Shown here in pieces: positions 51,429-61,649 of a DNA stretch of 64,000 nucleotides; within the stretch, counting starts at the first letter, position 1; the number at the start of each line of letters is the position of its first letter. The notes under the pieces were generated by a model. The model was not told the origin of the DNA and ran no database searches. It worked only from the letters and a program-made list of their open reading frames with translations. A program made the translations under genes and the position numbers. The DNA is from Nostoc cf. commune SO-36 (GTDB lineage: Bacteria > Cyanobacteriota > Cyanobacteriia > Cyanobacteriales > Nostocaceae), in assembly GCF_023734775.1 (NCBI RefSeq), contig NZ_AP025733.1, positions 62,001 to 126,000 of the forward strand, given 5' to 3'.

Positions 51429-51788
51429 ATGACACTACAATTACCAACCCAGAACAACGGTACACACCCTCAAAAGTCAACAGACTCATTTACTATTCCT
51501 CAACAGAAAGAGCGACTAGAAAATCTGTTGTATCAGAAAGTTCAACAAGGGGAAGATATATCCCCCTGTATTGAAGCTCTCTATTATTTAGCTTCAAAGC
51601 AAACAACACAAGACCAACTGCAAGTAATGTGGGCTGAAGTAATCAAAGAACGCTCGGCATTCAATTCACTGCAAAGAGTAATCATTACAGCCTTCGCCAT
51701 CTTAGGAATGATTGCCTTTTTTAACGGGGCATTTCGCTCTGTTAAACCATCGGCAGCTGCTAACCCACCTGCTGTTCAAGCTCATTAA
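51429..51788 (+). CDS. Small single-pass membrane protein
   Basis: Encodes 119 aa. A soluble helical part (1-85, including ERLENLLYQKVQQGEDISP) is followed by one hydrophobic segment (VIITAFAILGMIAFFNGAF) and a short Ala/Pro tail. No domain recognised. A perfect hairpin lies 16 nt after the stop. It may be a plasmid maintenance or surface protein; nothing in the sequence decides. Confidence 0.5.
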   Translation: MTLQLPTQNNGTHPQKSTDSFTIPQQKERLENLLYQKVQQGEDISPCIEALYYLASKQTTQDQLQVMWAEVIKERSAFNSLQRVIITAFAILGMIAFFNGAFRSVKPSAAANPPAVQAH

Positions 51789-51803
51789 AAGGATTTCACT
51801 AAA

Positions 51804-51838
51804 AAGCTGAAAGCTTTAGTTGAGAATGCTTTCAGCTT
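51804..51838. terminator. 11-bp hairpin between convergent genes
   Basis: AAGCTGAAAGC and GCTTTCAGCTT pair perfectly around 13 nt between the 3' ends of the small membrane protein gene and the gene at 51868-52398. It probably acts as a bidirectional terminator, although the T-run is short. Confidence 0.6.
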
Positions 51839-51867
51839 ATGTTATCACTCGCTTTGCTTCGGTGAGC

Positions 51868-52398
51868 TTAATATGCCGTGTCTCTGTCGAAAGGCAAGCT
51901 ATCTTCCGGCTCAAAGTTTTGCAGGTCTTGCTCCATCTGCTGCCGACGTTGAACGTAAGTTCTGCTATCTTCAATCCTTCCCCTCATCTGCCATGCACCA
52001 AAATTAATACCCTGCTGTGCGTATTTAGCAGACACTTTGTTGTAACCATCAACTTCTATTTTCTTGCGACGTTCTTGTTCTTCCAGCGCACTTTCACTGA
52101 TCCCAATTTTTCGAGCGTATTCTAAATATTCAGGTTTGAGAGAACCATCAGGGTTAAATTCCCTTTTCTCTTGTTCAGTGAAGAAATCATAAGCTGTATA
52201 AACTCTCCACGGCTCTGGGTCAGTCTCGTCCAGGTGTTTCCACTCGTCATATCCTACTTTTACTCTACGAGCATAACTATCTATTGCTCCCGGATCTTCA
52301 CCTTTAGATAACATTTCTTGTCGGGCTTCGTCTTTTAAATTTCCATCTGCATTGAATTCTTTTTTATGCATATTTATCCAACGCTTAATTCTTGACAT
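51868..52398 (-). CDS. Hypothetical protein with internal duplication
   Basis: Encodes 176 aa with AGGTTTATATG-type start context. Two copies of a ~22-residue unit are visible: KKEFNADGNLKDEARQEM near residue 12 and KREFNPDGSLKPEYLEYA near 78. Each is a basic start, a DG turn and a helix. The rest is charged and helical. No known family. It is divergent from the 1595-aa polymerase-like gene, 46 bp away, so they share a promoter region and may be co-regulated. Confidence 0.5.
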   Translation of the reverse strand: MSRIKRWINMHKKEFNADGNLKDEARQEMLSKGEDPGAIDSYARRVKVGYDEWKHLDETDPEPWRVYTAYDFFTEQEKREFNPDGSLKPEYLEYARKIGISESALEEQERRKKIEVDGYNKVSAKYAQQGINFGAWQMRGRIEDSRTYVQRRQQMEQDLQNFEPEDSLPFDRDTAY

Positions 52399-52444
52399 AT
52401 AAACCTCCCCAAATATTAACTAATTTTCATTAACTTCTTAAATC

Positions 52445-55400
52445 ATGACACTGGAACTAAAACATTTTGATCCCAGGCTTAATCAATGGATTTATACAGA
52501 TGAGCGTAAAACAATTTTAACCGAAAAGCTCAATAATACTCTACTTGAATCTTACTTTCCTGATAAAGAATTTTCATTTGGGCACTCAGATGAATACAGT
52601 ACAGACGAAGATTTGAGGAATCATCCAAATGGACATATCTTATTATTATCTTCTAAAACTCGCTTACTTTATGGAGAAAAAGAATGCTTAGAAACAATTC
52701 AAAAAATTTGTCCAGATAGTAAAGACCGTGGGGCTTATGGTTCGATATTCCTTGGAGCTTGTAAAAATGCGATTCACGAAAAGCTAAACATTCTGGTAGT
52801 AGATGATTCTACTGATAATAGAGGTGAAAACGGAGGAATATTATCAAATGATTTAGCATATAAACTAGTTGGCGATTGTTATGGACAGATTTCAACCCAA
52901 CTTTATGACTTGCTCACTTTAAGAGAATCACAGCAAGATAAAAGCTACCGTGTTATCCAGCATCGATTCGGTTGGGTAGAAGGAGACGGAGCAGATACTA
53001 CTAAATATCGCTTTGGTAAAGGAACACTGCGACCATACAAACTAGATGAGATAAAGTACGCAGACTCAAATAATGAACCCAAAATCGATATAATTCTCCC
53101 TGTAAGTAGTTTCAAAGGAACAGATAAGGATAGACCAGCAGGGGCAACTAAACCTCAAATTAAGCCAGGATTATATCAGCAAAATATTTGGTTGGCTGAA
53201 AAAGGACAATCTCAGCAAGGTCAGATGTCAATTTCCCAACTGCTAGCATCTTTCCCCCAAGGAATTAAAGATTTTGCCGAAGAATTAGAGCTACAAGCTC
53301 AAAGATTAACCTCTATTCAAGATGATCCTAGAAGTGTTGCTGCTTACTATTGTGAAAAATACGAAAAACGCAAAGAATCATTGAACCAAAGTAAATTAAA
53401 AACAGGAGAAGTCGCAAATCTTGAAAGTGATGTCAAAAACTTAGGAGCAAATGACGGTTTAGATACAGATGAGGAATTAGATGACGAGAGTACTAAAGAT
53501 GACTTGTTTATGTACAAGCTCATCAAAGGTGACTTACTTGGTCATCAGCAGTTATTAGAAACGGAAAAAGTTAAACAAGAATTAAGTCGGTTTGTACAGA
53601 GCCAATGGCGAGATATCGCTCTGGGGAAAACACTTACTTTTGACCGAGGGATGATTATTCCATCCAAGGAACTCAAGAATGGCGAAATTTGTGTTCCTTG
53701 GCTTGATGAACAAGAAAAAATTCTTAACTTCCGTTCTCCTTTTCTTAATTCTAATGGTTTGTGTGTTTCTAATAATAAATATGTTGAAGATCAACTAGGG
53801 CCAGACGGTGAACCCTTAGAAGGCGTAATTGTAGTTAGTGATGAAGACCACAAGCGCATACAGCAGAGAATTGCACAGTTAGAAGCGCAAGGTATTGATG
53901 TTGATTTTATCGACCCAGCCGAAACCGAATCAGAACGCCAAGCACGAGATTTTGATGGTGACTGCATTGGTGTGGCACGAGCCAGCTTGTATCCCAATTT
54001 AACAGCCGAAGCCGAGTACAGAAACCAACCCCAGAATGCTTATGCTCCGACAGTTAAGCTCAAAAAGCAATCATTCTACAATCCCACCGATGGAAGTCAG
54101 CCCCCTTTTGAAAAAATCGCTATTCACATGAGCGATAGCATTAGTGTGGGAGTAATCAACAATCAAGTTACTGCACTGGAGGCATTAGAATCGGAAATTG
54201 AAGTACTTAAAACTTACGGTACTTTTGAGCAGAAATCAAATTATCTAGACCAAGTTTCTAACCATTACGAAACCCTGTTTGAGCAAGAACAGCGCAAAGA
54301 GCCAAAGTTAATTCGAGAGGAATACAAGCCTTATATGCAAGGGTTTGTTGAACTTGCTCATTCTGAAAGAACCCCAGAAAATATGCATCAAGCGATGGAT
54401 CTTAACCGCTTGATGTATCGGAGTATGATTGAGGAGGGATGTTATCAAAACCAAATAGCGGTGGATTTATTCAAAAGTGCTAAAAAACCTGAGATGGATA
54501 AAATCAGGGAAAACAGCCGCTACTTATATCGTGATGTTAACTATATTAAAGATAAAAAATCTCGTTCAGTTTATTTAAACACAGGTATAACACCAAAGGG
54601 CTACTCACCAGTAGAATTATTGATTAGCCAAACTAATAAATATTTCCAAGAATCACAGTTAGAATCGCGTCCCATCGTCCAGTTTAAAGACTTATTCAAA
54701 GGAGTAGAATTCACACCACAGCAGAGATTCAGTGCGATCGCTGCCAAGTACGAGTTTGACCAAAAATTCAACGCTGCGGTTCGGATGTCCCAACGGCGTG
54801 AAACAGAGAAAGGCCCATCAGCAATCATCCAAACTCCACAGGGGGTGCAACTCGAAATTAGCAATCTCACCCGTGAGGGGCATCCTTTAATCTGGAAAGC
54901 CGAGACGTTGAATATTCGCCTAGATGAAATACCAGAGAAATGGCGAACTAAAGAACGCCCCCACAAATTACTAGCAGTCGCCCAGATTAATGGAGAAATC
55001 GATAAAGATGGAAAACCCGCATACCGTCATCTTGGGACAATTAGCCAGCAGTCAGTGAATGACCACAATCTCAAACCGGGGATGACCACGCAGGGAGCTA
55101 AGATACTGGAATTCAAGCCAGAACTTACTCGGAGTCAAACTAAATTACTCTTTGCCTTGGCAAATGGTGCCGCTCTTGCTTTTTACGCGAATATCCCAGC
55201 CGAAGACAAACTTGCTGCTGCTGCGGCTGCCTGGAACATCTCTGCATCCCGCCAAGATGAACTCGAAGTTGCAAGAAAAGAAAACACCGACCCGTCCGCT
55301 TACGCTAAAAAAGTCTCCAATTTTGCCTTCGCTGCTTTCCCCAATGAAATTATCTCCCGCTTAAACGAACTGCAATTTACCGAACCCAAGTTAGTCACAT

Positions 55401-57232
55401 TAAATAATGAAGCAAATCAGTTTTTGGGCAGAAAATGGAACCCACTCGAATTGCACCCGATAGAAATCAGAGCCTCTCACCACCCACCGGGACATGAACG
55501 CCACGTTTCCAGACTATTGTTTGTACAAGATATTGACGGCGAATATAAGGAATTCGCCATGCTCGAACCCAGAACCGGAATACTGCCCATTGGCACAAAG
55601 GCGCAAGCTAATTTCGTTGGCGTGGAACCTGCGACTGCTAAGGCCACTATTGGTTTACCTGGAAATGAACCCATTGAGATAACTATCCGCGAACTTAAAA
55701 ATTTCTCCTACGCAGGACTTGTTTTTAACGACCAACCCGTAAATTTAGAATTTGGTACTGTGCCGGTGCCTGATAAAACTGTCAAGATCAAAATTGATAG
55801 TAAAACTTTGGGGGAGTTAGACAGTGATTCTGTCGAACAGTTAAAACAAGTTGATTACCTAAAAAATGGTAATCCCTTGGAATTAAAACTCACTTCTATC
55901 TCCGAAACTGGTAGTCTTGCGTTTGTGCTGGGTGAGTCTCCCAATGGCAATCTCCTGAAAATTAATAAGATTAACTTTTACGATTTTTCTGGTCAGACAT
56001 TTAATGACCAAGATTACCGAAAACTGACTATAGAAACGCCACCTTTAAAAACTAGGGATGCCGTATTTTTGAATGGTGAACCCTTGGGAGTGCTGCACTT
56101 CAAAAAAGATAAGGATGCGCTCAGACAGCTTGGACTACTCAAAAGCGGACAACTTACACCCGCGCCCGCTATTATTCAAAGTAATTTTTCACTAGTGTGC
56201 GCCAAAATTGACCCTAGTACTGTTGAATATCCTACTATCTGGACAAAGGAATTTCAAGTTTTTGGGACTCAATCGGTTAACCACCAACAACAGCAGATGA
56301 TTGATAGTAGTGCTAAAATTCTACACAAAATTAAAGAACGTCCTACATTCCTCTTTGCTACCCCAGAAGACAAAATGCTGGGTTTAACACAACTGGTAGT
56401 AGACAACCACAAAGTAGATACTGTCACCAAGTGGTTAGCTGACCAAAATGTGGGCTTTGCTCCCGTCCCAGCAGAGGATGTACTCAAAGAAACTAAAAAG
56501 GGATTAGCAGTATTTAACTTGGTTAATAGTTCAATTATTCCTAAAACTTTGGAGAGTATGACCAAGAAATTTGGGGCTGTGATTGAATCAAGTACTGAAT
56601 ATCAGCAACTCGTTAGCTCCCTTGCCACACGACCGCAATTTTTAAAACCGCCAGAACAAACAGCACAATCCCCACCTAACCAATCTATAACTCCATTACT
56701 CTCCAGTACTCCTTCTACAGCAGACATTAGTAATAGCGTGAAAACCGAACCTTTAGGTGTAGAGAAGCCCTCGACAATTACTATTGATGACTTGAGAAAT
56801 TGGTACAATGCCGCCGATAAGTTAGGGAAGCCGGAGAATTACAAAAAACGGATTGTGGAAGTCGCAAATGGGTTTAAGTCTGGTGAGCAATTATCAGCCC
56901 AAGCCTTGACAGTAATGAATAAAGATACATCTGAGCTTGAAGCCATTAGTCGGCTGACTCAAATTGCTCAAAGGATTGGCATGGTTTGGGGTAAGTCTAA
57001 TGAAAATGGTACTCAAGTTTTAGGAAAAATTTATGATTTAACCTTTAGTACCCAGCAGAGGGATTTAACTATTTCGCAGAAAAATGGCGAGGTAATTTTG
57101 AATTTGCAATCGGGTCAAGTGCAGACTAATAAACTAACTCCACAGATATTGCAAACTTTTGAGGACGCTAATACTCAAATTGATAAAATTTTAGCCAAAT
57201 CTATTGGACAAGACGTGGAACTACAAAGATAA
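52445..57232 (+). CDS. Putative single-chain two-barrel RNA polymerase-like protein
   Basis: Encodes 1595 aa. Motifs in order: GGILSNDLAYKLV (130-142), like the G..S..LA helix before the first barrel of RNA-silencing polymerases; YRFGKGTLRP with K192 (KG motif of barrel 1); RPAGATK (230-236) like RPSMxKF; RSPFLNSNG (430-438) like RNPCLHPGD; the metal site DFDGD (D502, D504, D506) of barrel 2; SVGVINN (567-573) and IAVDLFK (671-677), like the GxIxN and AVDxxK segments that follow. Spacings (K236 to D502, D506 to D674) fit that family. The ~900 C-terminal residues are unrecognised. The gene is intact, has no paralogue here, and faces the methylase-helicase gene. Confidence 0.65.
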   Translation: MTLELKHFDPRLNQWIYTDERKTILTEKLNNTLLESYFPDKEFSFGHSDEYSTDEDLRNHPNGHILLLSSKTRLLYGEKECLETIQKICPDSKDRGAYGSIFLGACKNAIHEKLNILVVDDSTDNRGENGGILSNDLAYKLVGDCYGQISTQLYDLLTLRESQQDKSYRVIQHRFGWVEGDGADTTKYRFGKGTLRPYKLDEIKYADSNNEPKIDIILPVSSFKGTDKDRPAGATKPQIKPGLYQQNIWLAEKGQSQQGQMSISQLLASFPQGIKDFAEELELQAQRLTSIQDDPRSVAAYYCEKYEKRKESLNQSKLKTGEVANLESDVKNLGANDGLDTDEELDDESTKDDLFMYKLIKGDLLGHQQLLETEKVKQELSRFVQSQWRDIALGKTLTFDRGMIIPSKELKNGEICVPWLDEQEKILNFRSPFLNSNGLCVSNNKYVEDQLGPDGEPLEGVIVVSDEDHKRIQQRIAQLEAQGIDVDFIDPAETESERQARDFDGDCIGVARASLYPNLTAEAEYRNQPQNAYAPTVKLKKQSFYNPTDGSQPPFEKIAIHMSDSISVGVINNQVTALEALESEIEVLKTYGTFEQKSNYLDQVSNHYETLFEQEQRKEPKLIREEYKPYMQGFVELAHSERTPENMHQAMDLNRLMYRSMIEEGCYQNQIAVDLFKSAKKPEMDKIRENSRYLYRDVNYIKDKKSRSVYLNTGITPKGYSPVELLISQTNKYFQESQLESRPIVQFKDLFKGVEFTPQQRFSAIAAKYEFDQKFNAAVRMSQRRETEKGPSAIIQTPQGVQLEISNLTREGHPLIWKAETLNIRLDEIPEKWRTKERPHKLLAVAQINGEIDKDGKPAYRHLGTISQQSVNDHNLKPGMTTQGAKILEFKPELTRSQTKLLFALANGAALAFYANIPAEDKLAAAAAAWNISASRQDELEVARKENTDPSAYAKKVSNFAFAAFPNEIISRLNELQFTEPKLVTLNNEANQFLGRKWNPLELHPIEIRASHHPPGHERHVSRLLFVQDIDGEYKEFAMLEPRTGILPIGTKAQANFVGVEPATAKATIGLPGNEPIEITIRELKNFSYAGLVFNDQPVNLEFGTVPVPDKTVKIKIDSKTLGELDSDSVEQLKQVDYLKNGNPLELKLTSISETGSLAFVLGESPNGNLLKINKINFYDFSGQTFNDQDYRKLTIETPPLKTRDAVFLNGEPLGVLHFKKDKDALRQLGLLKSGQLTPAPAIIQSNFSLVCAKIDPSTVEYPTIWTKEFQVFGTQSVNHQQQQMIDSSAKILHKIKERPTFLFATPEDKMLGLTQLVVDNHKVDTVTKWLADQNVGFAPVPAEDVLKETKKGLAVFNLVNSSIIPKTLESMTKKFGAVIESSTEYQQLVSSLATRPQFLKPPEQTAQSPPNQSITPLLSSTPSTADISNSVKTEPLGVEKPSTITIDDLRNWYNAADKLGKPENYKKRIVEVANGFKSGEQLSAQALTVMNKDTSELEAISRLTQIAQRIGMVWGKSNENGTQVLGKIYDLTFSTQQRDLTISQKNGEVILNLQSGQVQTNKLTPQILQTFEDANTQIDKILAKSIGQDVELQR

Positions 57233-57260
57233 CATTTGGCGCGATCAGAAAGAGAAAAAA

Positions 57261-57290
57261 CAAAGCGACGGGTAAAACCACATCGCTTTG
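57261..57290 (-). terminator. Intrinsic terminator of the methylase-helicase gene
   Basis: On the minus strand CAAAGCGA and TCGCTTTG form an 8-bp stem followed directly by TTTTTT. It lies 6 nt beyond the stop of the 1415-aa gene, and also separates it from the convergent polymerase-like gene. Confidence 0.75.
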
Positions 57291-57295
57291 CACAA

Positions 57296-60200
57296 TTAAC
57301 CTAAAATCTCAATCACAGCTTTCAATATTGACGGTGCTTTCGAGTTAGCTGGAATGAATACTCGCTTTTTCCACTGAATAATTTCGGTAAAGCATCCAAC
57401 AGCCACAAGCCTGTCAGCCAATGACAAAGCATTGACCAATTCAATCCGCCGCTCATTTGCAACCAATGAGCTTCTCAAAGTTACTCCTCCAGGTAACTGT
57501 TCTGAATAACGTTCGTTAAGTACCAAAGAAACTAATTCTTCTGAACTTAATAGCTTGTTTTTTAATCCCAATTGTTCAGCGACAGCACGAATATTCTCCG
57601 CGCTGATTACACGACCGAGTACTTTCTCTCCATCACTCAATTGCAGTCGAAATACTCGACTATTCTGAATCGGTAGAGTTTTCCAAATCGGTAGAAGTAT
57701 TCCTGTTACCAAATGAATGTAATCAGTAGTAAACTTAGCCAGTTGGGATACTTCTTTTGACCACGCCGCGACGAACGCCTCTGTTGAAACCTGCTTCCAG
57801 GTTGACGACTCCAACTTATCAACTGGGACACGAGTTTCCTTCTGTGGTCGCACCAGCAAAACCCTTGGTACTACTCCACCCTCCGAGTCGAAAATACTGT
57901 GAGTAGGAATAGATACTGCGGCTTGACCAGATTTCTCATTAACCAAAAGCTGTCCCTGGTACTTGCTAGCTGAATCCACAGCTTCAAGAGCAGTTTGAAT
58001 GTTGTTCTTTTGAACACGCTCAATTTTCAAGTAGTTGGTTGTGCTATTTGTTGCAGGGTGTGTATAAACTGCTTCCTGGCTTTCGATGGTAAACCGTTCA
58101 GCCCTGAGCGTTTCAACACCAGCCTCAAAGATACCTGCCGCGATCGCTGCTTCGATTTGTTGGCTTAACAATAACTCGAACCTCTCAAAAATGATATTCT
58201 GCATCCCAATTCTCAAAGCTAGCAGCCGATTGAGGAATTGACGCAAAGGTGGGAGGTCAATTTTCATTCCGCCCTCATGAGAGGTCAGTGATAATCCGGT
58301 CATTTGCTCAAATTTTCCTAAAGGCACTTCGTAAAATCGACCTTGGAATATCTGCTTGAATAACTCATACAGTGCGTACTCTGCGTACTGTGACTCTAGG
58401 TTGTCTTGTGCTGAGAATATCCCATTGCCACCCGTCTGCCGTTGACCGCGAGTAAGAGCGCCCAAGCTATCCAGCCTTCGGGCAATGGTTGAGATAAAGC
58501 GGCGTTCACCTATAACGTTAGTGGTAACAGGTCTGAACACGGGTGCTGATGCTTGATTTGTCCGGTGTGAGCGCCCCAGACCTTGAATCGCGTTATCTGC
58601 CCTCCAACCAGCTTCAAGTAAGTAGTGCGATCGCCGTTTCCGGTTGACGGCGTTCAAATCTGCATGGTAACTTCTGCCTGTGCCGCCAGCGTCACTGAAG
58701 ATGAGGATTTGTTTGTCACCCTGCATAAAAGCGTTAGTTTCCGCAATATTCGCCCCACTACCCCGTGAATCAACGAACAAACGCCCTGAATCATCTTTCA
58801 AAACTCGCTTGCTACGACCTGTGACTTCAGCCACTTGCTTGTGACCAAAATGCCACAGCAATTGTTCTAATGCTCCAGGGATTGGGTCAAGGCTTGCTAA
58901 TCGGTCAACTAGCGCCGAACGCAAAGCCACAGCTTCTTGTGAGATGATGGGCGAACCATCAGCATCAAAGGCTGGTTCGGAGCGTTCTTCACCATCTGAG
59001 GAGGAATGTATCTCATGGAGATGAATCGGAAAAGCGCTCATCAAATAATCCATGACATATTCCCGTGGAGTTAAATCAAGGTTTAAGTCCTTCCACTCAT
59101 CTACCGGAATCCCATAGAGTCGGCGCTTGAGTAATTCCTCATTAGTCGAAACTATTTGGATTACAACAGCATGACCAAGGGCTAGATCCTGCTCAATGGC
59201 TTGAATCAATTTTGGGCATTTCATCCCGGTCAGCAAATGGTTAAAAAATCGTTGTTTGTGGGATTCAAACTGTGACATGGCGGACATTTTAGCCATACGG
59301 TTGTATGTTTTCGCGCCGGAGATATTACACGCTTCTAACGCCTTGTATAAGTTATTGTGGATAATTTGAAAAGCTTCTGAGTAACTGTTATAGATTCTTT
59401 CTTGGGTAGGAGTTAAATCAATTTCCAATGTGTGATATTCAACACCTTCAAAACTGAGACTCCGCGAAAGATACAGACCTAGCGCCTTCAAATCCCGAGC
59501 AACGACTTCCATCGCGGCGATACCACCGCCCTCTATGGATTCCACAAAATCCTCACGGGAGGTAAACGGGAAATCTCCAGTCTGCCAAAGTCCCAGACGA
59601 TTTGCGTAGGAGAGGTTGGATACCTTTGTCGCTCCAGTTGCTGATACGTAGATAACCCGTGCCTGCGGTAATGCGTTTTGCAACCTCAGCCCAACAATGC
59701 CTTGCTGGGATGCTGCAACCATACCGAGTTTACCTTCTTGTGCCATTGCGTTACCCATTGCGTGGCATTCGTCAAAGGCGATCGCTCCCTCAAAATCAAT
59801 GCCAGCCCACTCAACAATTTGCTTAAGCCGACTTTTACCATTCTTTTGAGAACGTAGAGTTGAGTACGTACAGAATAGAATGCCTTGGGTGAAAGGGATG
59901 AGGTCGCCAAGTTTGATGTTGCTCAGGTCGATAATGTCTTTTTCAGCACCTCCTAAAGCACACCAGTCTCTACGAGCATCTTCAATTAAGGCGGAACTTT
60001 TAGATACCCAAATTGCTTTTCGCCGCCCCTGACACCAGTTGTCGAGGATGATTCCCGCACATTGTCTACCCTTACCGGCACCCGTCCCATCGCCAAGAAA
60101 CCAGCCACGCCGAAATCTAACAGCGTTTTCTGAGCTAGTTGCTGCTACAGTCACATTATCCCAAGAATCATCCACAATATAAGACCCAGACAGAAATTCA

Positions 60201-61543
60201 CAGTGCGCCTGACCTGCGTAAATCACGCTTTCAAGTTGTGCCTCTGACAACAAGGCTTGTGTGATAATGTTGCTGGGAAGATGCGGTTTATAAGTTGGTG
60301 CTGGTGGCGAAACAAGTGCTAGGGCTGCACTCTCACAAAGCAGCGAGGGATGAGGTAAAGCATCTTTAATTCGGATTCGTTGTGGGCGATAGGTTTCATA
60401 TAAAGTATCTTTGAGTCCTTCTGTAGCAGACCACTCAACGACTTCGTATTCCAGAATAACTACATCTGGAATTGAAGAAAGTGTTTCTGCTTGAGTTACC
60501 ACAGAGCGTTTTGGCAATTGAACGACTTTTGCCTTCGCCACAGCAGCTTTGACATCTGAGCCTTCCCACGGAGATCGCTGTGGCAACTGCTGAACCAGTG
60601 CCAGTATTTCAGGCAGATTTAAAGTTTCAGTAATGCAAGGAATTTCGCCGGGATTATCAGCCGGGACTTTATCAATGACAGTAATCCGGGTTTCCATCGT
60701 TGTCCCATGCAAGGCATAAGCTTTCCCAATGACCCCCACTGAAAGCACAATTCGCGCTTTTTCTTGCCACTTAAGGAAAGTCTCTAGCCAGCTTGGGTTA
60801 GCCGGAGAGAACCAATTGGCTGTGATTGTTACCAGCCGCCCACCGTTGCATAACCTTTGCAATGCCGAGTTGATGTGGTTCTTTGTTGCGTCGGGATTGC
60901 GATCGCTGATCTTGGGAGATGATGAAAAGGGTGGATTCATCAAAACAACCGAAGGCTGAGTCTTACCAGCTAAATAATCGTTAATCTGCTCGGCATTCAC
61001 AGAGAATAGTGGTGTGCTAGGGAACAATCGCCGTAGAATCTTTGCTCTGTCGTCGGCTAGTTCGTTGAGCATAAGACTTGCACCTTGAAGTTTGGCGAAC
61101 TGGGCTAAAATCCCAGTACCAGCAGATGGTTCAAGAATCAGGTCGTTGTTTGTGATTTGTCCTGCCAATGCTACTAGGTACGCTAGGGGTAGCGGAGTCG
61201 AGAACTGCTGAAGTTTTAGTTGCTCCTCGCTGCGGCGGGTATGTGTGGGGCAGAGTAACTCAAGCCGTCGCATTTCTTCTAAGGGATTATCAGATAATCC
61301 TTGTTGCCGCAGATAGAGAATTAATGCAACCTCAACAGCTTCGTAAGCATCTTTCCACTGCCACGCCCCTGATGCCGCAGTTCCGTTAAAATAACGATTC
61401 ATCTGCGATTGGATTGCTCTGTTTGCCAAAGGTTGATTCTTAATCAATAATTTGGCAAGTTCATGTCCGGCGCTGACAATGGATTGCCCGTAGTCTAAAA
61501 CTGTTTGCACATCAAACAGTGAGCCTTGGATTGCATTAACCAT
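57296..61543 (-). CDS. N6-adenine methylase-like / Strawberry-notch helicase fusion
   Basis: Encodes 1415 aa. Residues ~110-260 form a class I methyltransferase with the SAM loop EPSAGTG (138-144) and the catalytic NPPF (203-206) typical of N6-adenine or glutamine methylases. From ~430 on there is a Strawberry-notch type SF2 helicase: Walker A GDGTGAGKGRQ near 486, DECH box near 591, the motif III-like VIYVSATGAT near 634, and ILIFSDAGGTGRSYHAD followed by GLGRSHRTNQ as motifs V-VI. All catalytic motifs are visible. Such giant proteins are frequent on large plasmids and phages; proposed roles are DNA modification or protection from host defence. Transcription ends at a clear terminator. Confidence 0.85.
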   Translation of the reverse strand: MVNAIQGSLFDVQTVLDYGQSIVSAGHELAKLLIKNQPLANRAIQSQMNRYFNGTAASGAWQWKDAYEAVEVALILYLRQQGLSDNPLEEMRRLELLCPTHTRRSEEQLKLQQFSTPLPLAYLVALAGQITNNDLILEPSAGTGILAQFAKLQGASLMLNELADDRAKILRRLFPSTPLFSVNAEQINDYLAGKTQPSVVLMNPPFSSSPKISDRNPDATKNHINSALQRLCNGGRLVTITANWFSPANPSWLETFLKWQEKARIVLSVGVIGKAYALHGTTMETRITVIDKVPADNPGEIPCITETLNLPEILALVQQLPQRSPWEGSDVKAAVAKAKVVQLPKRSVVTQAETLSSIPDVVILEYEVVEWSATEGLKDTLYETYRPQRIRIKDALPHPSLLCESAALALVSPPAPTYKPHLPSNIITQALLSEAQLESVIYAGQAHCEFLSGSYIVDDSWDNVTVAATSSENAVRFRRGWFLGDGTGAGKGRQCAGIILDNWCQGRRKAIWVSKSSALIEDARRDWCALGGAEKDIIDLSNIKLGDLIPFTQGILFCTYSTLRSQKNGKSRLKQIVEWAGIDFEGAIAFDECHAMGNAMAQEGKLGMVAASQQGIVGLRLQNALPQARVIYVSATGATKVSNLSYANRLGLWQTGDFPFTSREDFVESIEGGGIAAMEVVARDLKALGLYLSRSLSFEGVEYHTLEIDLTPTQERIYNSYSEAFQIIHNNLYKALEACNISGAKTYNRMAKMSAMSQFESHKQRFFNHLLTGMKCPKLIQAIEQDLALGHAVVIQIVSTNEELLKRRLYGIPVDEWKDLNLDLTPREYVMDYLMSAFPIHLHEIHSSSDGEERSEPAFDADGSPIISQEAVALRSALVDRLASLDPIPGALEQLLWHFGHKQVAEVTGRSKRVLKDDSGRLFVDSRGSGANIAETNAFMQGDKQILIFSDAGGTGRSYHADLNAVNRKRRSHYLLEAGWRADNAIQGLGRSHRTNQASAPVFRPVTTNVIGERRFISTIARRLDSLGALTRGQRQTGGNGIFSAQDNLESQYAEYALYELFKQIFQGRFYEVPLGKFEQMTGLSLTSHEGGMKIDLPPLRQFLNRLLALRIGMQNIIFERFELLLSQQIEAAIAAGIFEAGVETLRAERFTIESQEAVYTHPATNSTTNYLKIERVQKNNIQTALEAVDSASKYQGQLLVNEKSGQAAVSIPTHSIFDSEGGVVPRVLLVRPQKETRVPVDKLESSTWKQVSTEAFVAAWSKEVSQLAKFTTDYIHLVTGILLPIWKTLPIQNSRVFRLQLSDGEKVLGRVISAENIRAVAEQLGLKNKLLSSEELVSLVLNERYSEQLPGGVTLRSSLVANERRIELVNALSLADRLVAVGCFTEIIQWKKRVFIPANSKAPSILKAVIEILG

Positions 61544-61649
61544 GACTGTATATATGGAGTATTGATTTCACAAAAACTTGGCGTAGCCGATACTGCACAG
61601 TCAGATTCGTACAGTGATCGCGTTTTCAGAATAGCGATCGCTCGTTTAA

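Noticed and set aside
52445-57232. Interpretation of DFDGD as a chance acidic motif
   Set aside because: The presence of KGTLRP, RPxxxTK, RSP and AVDxxK motifs in the right order and spacing makes chance unlikely, although no profile search was run.
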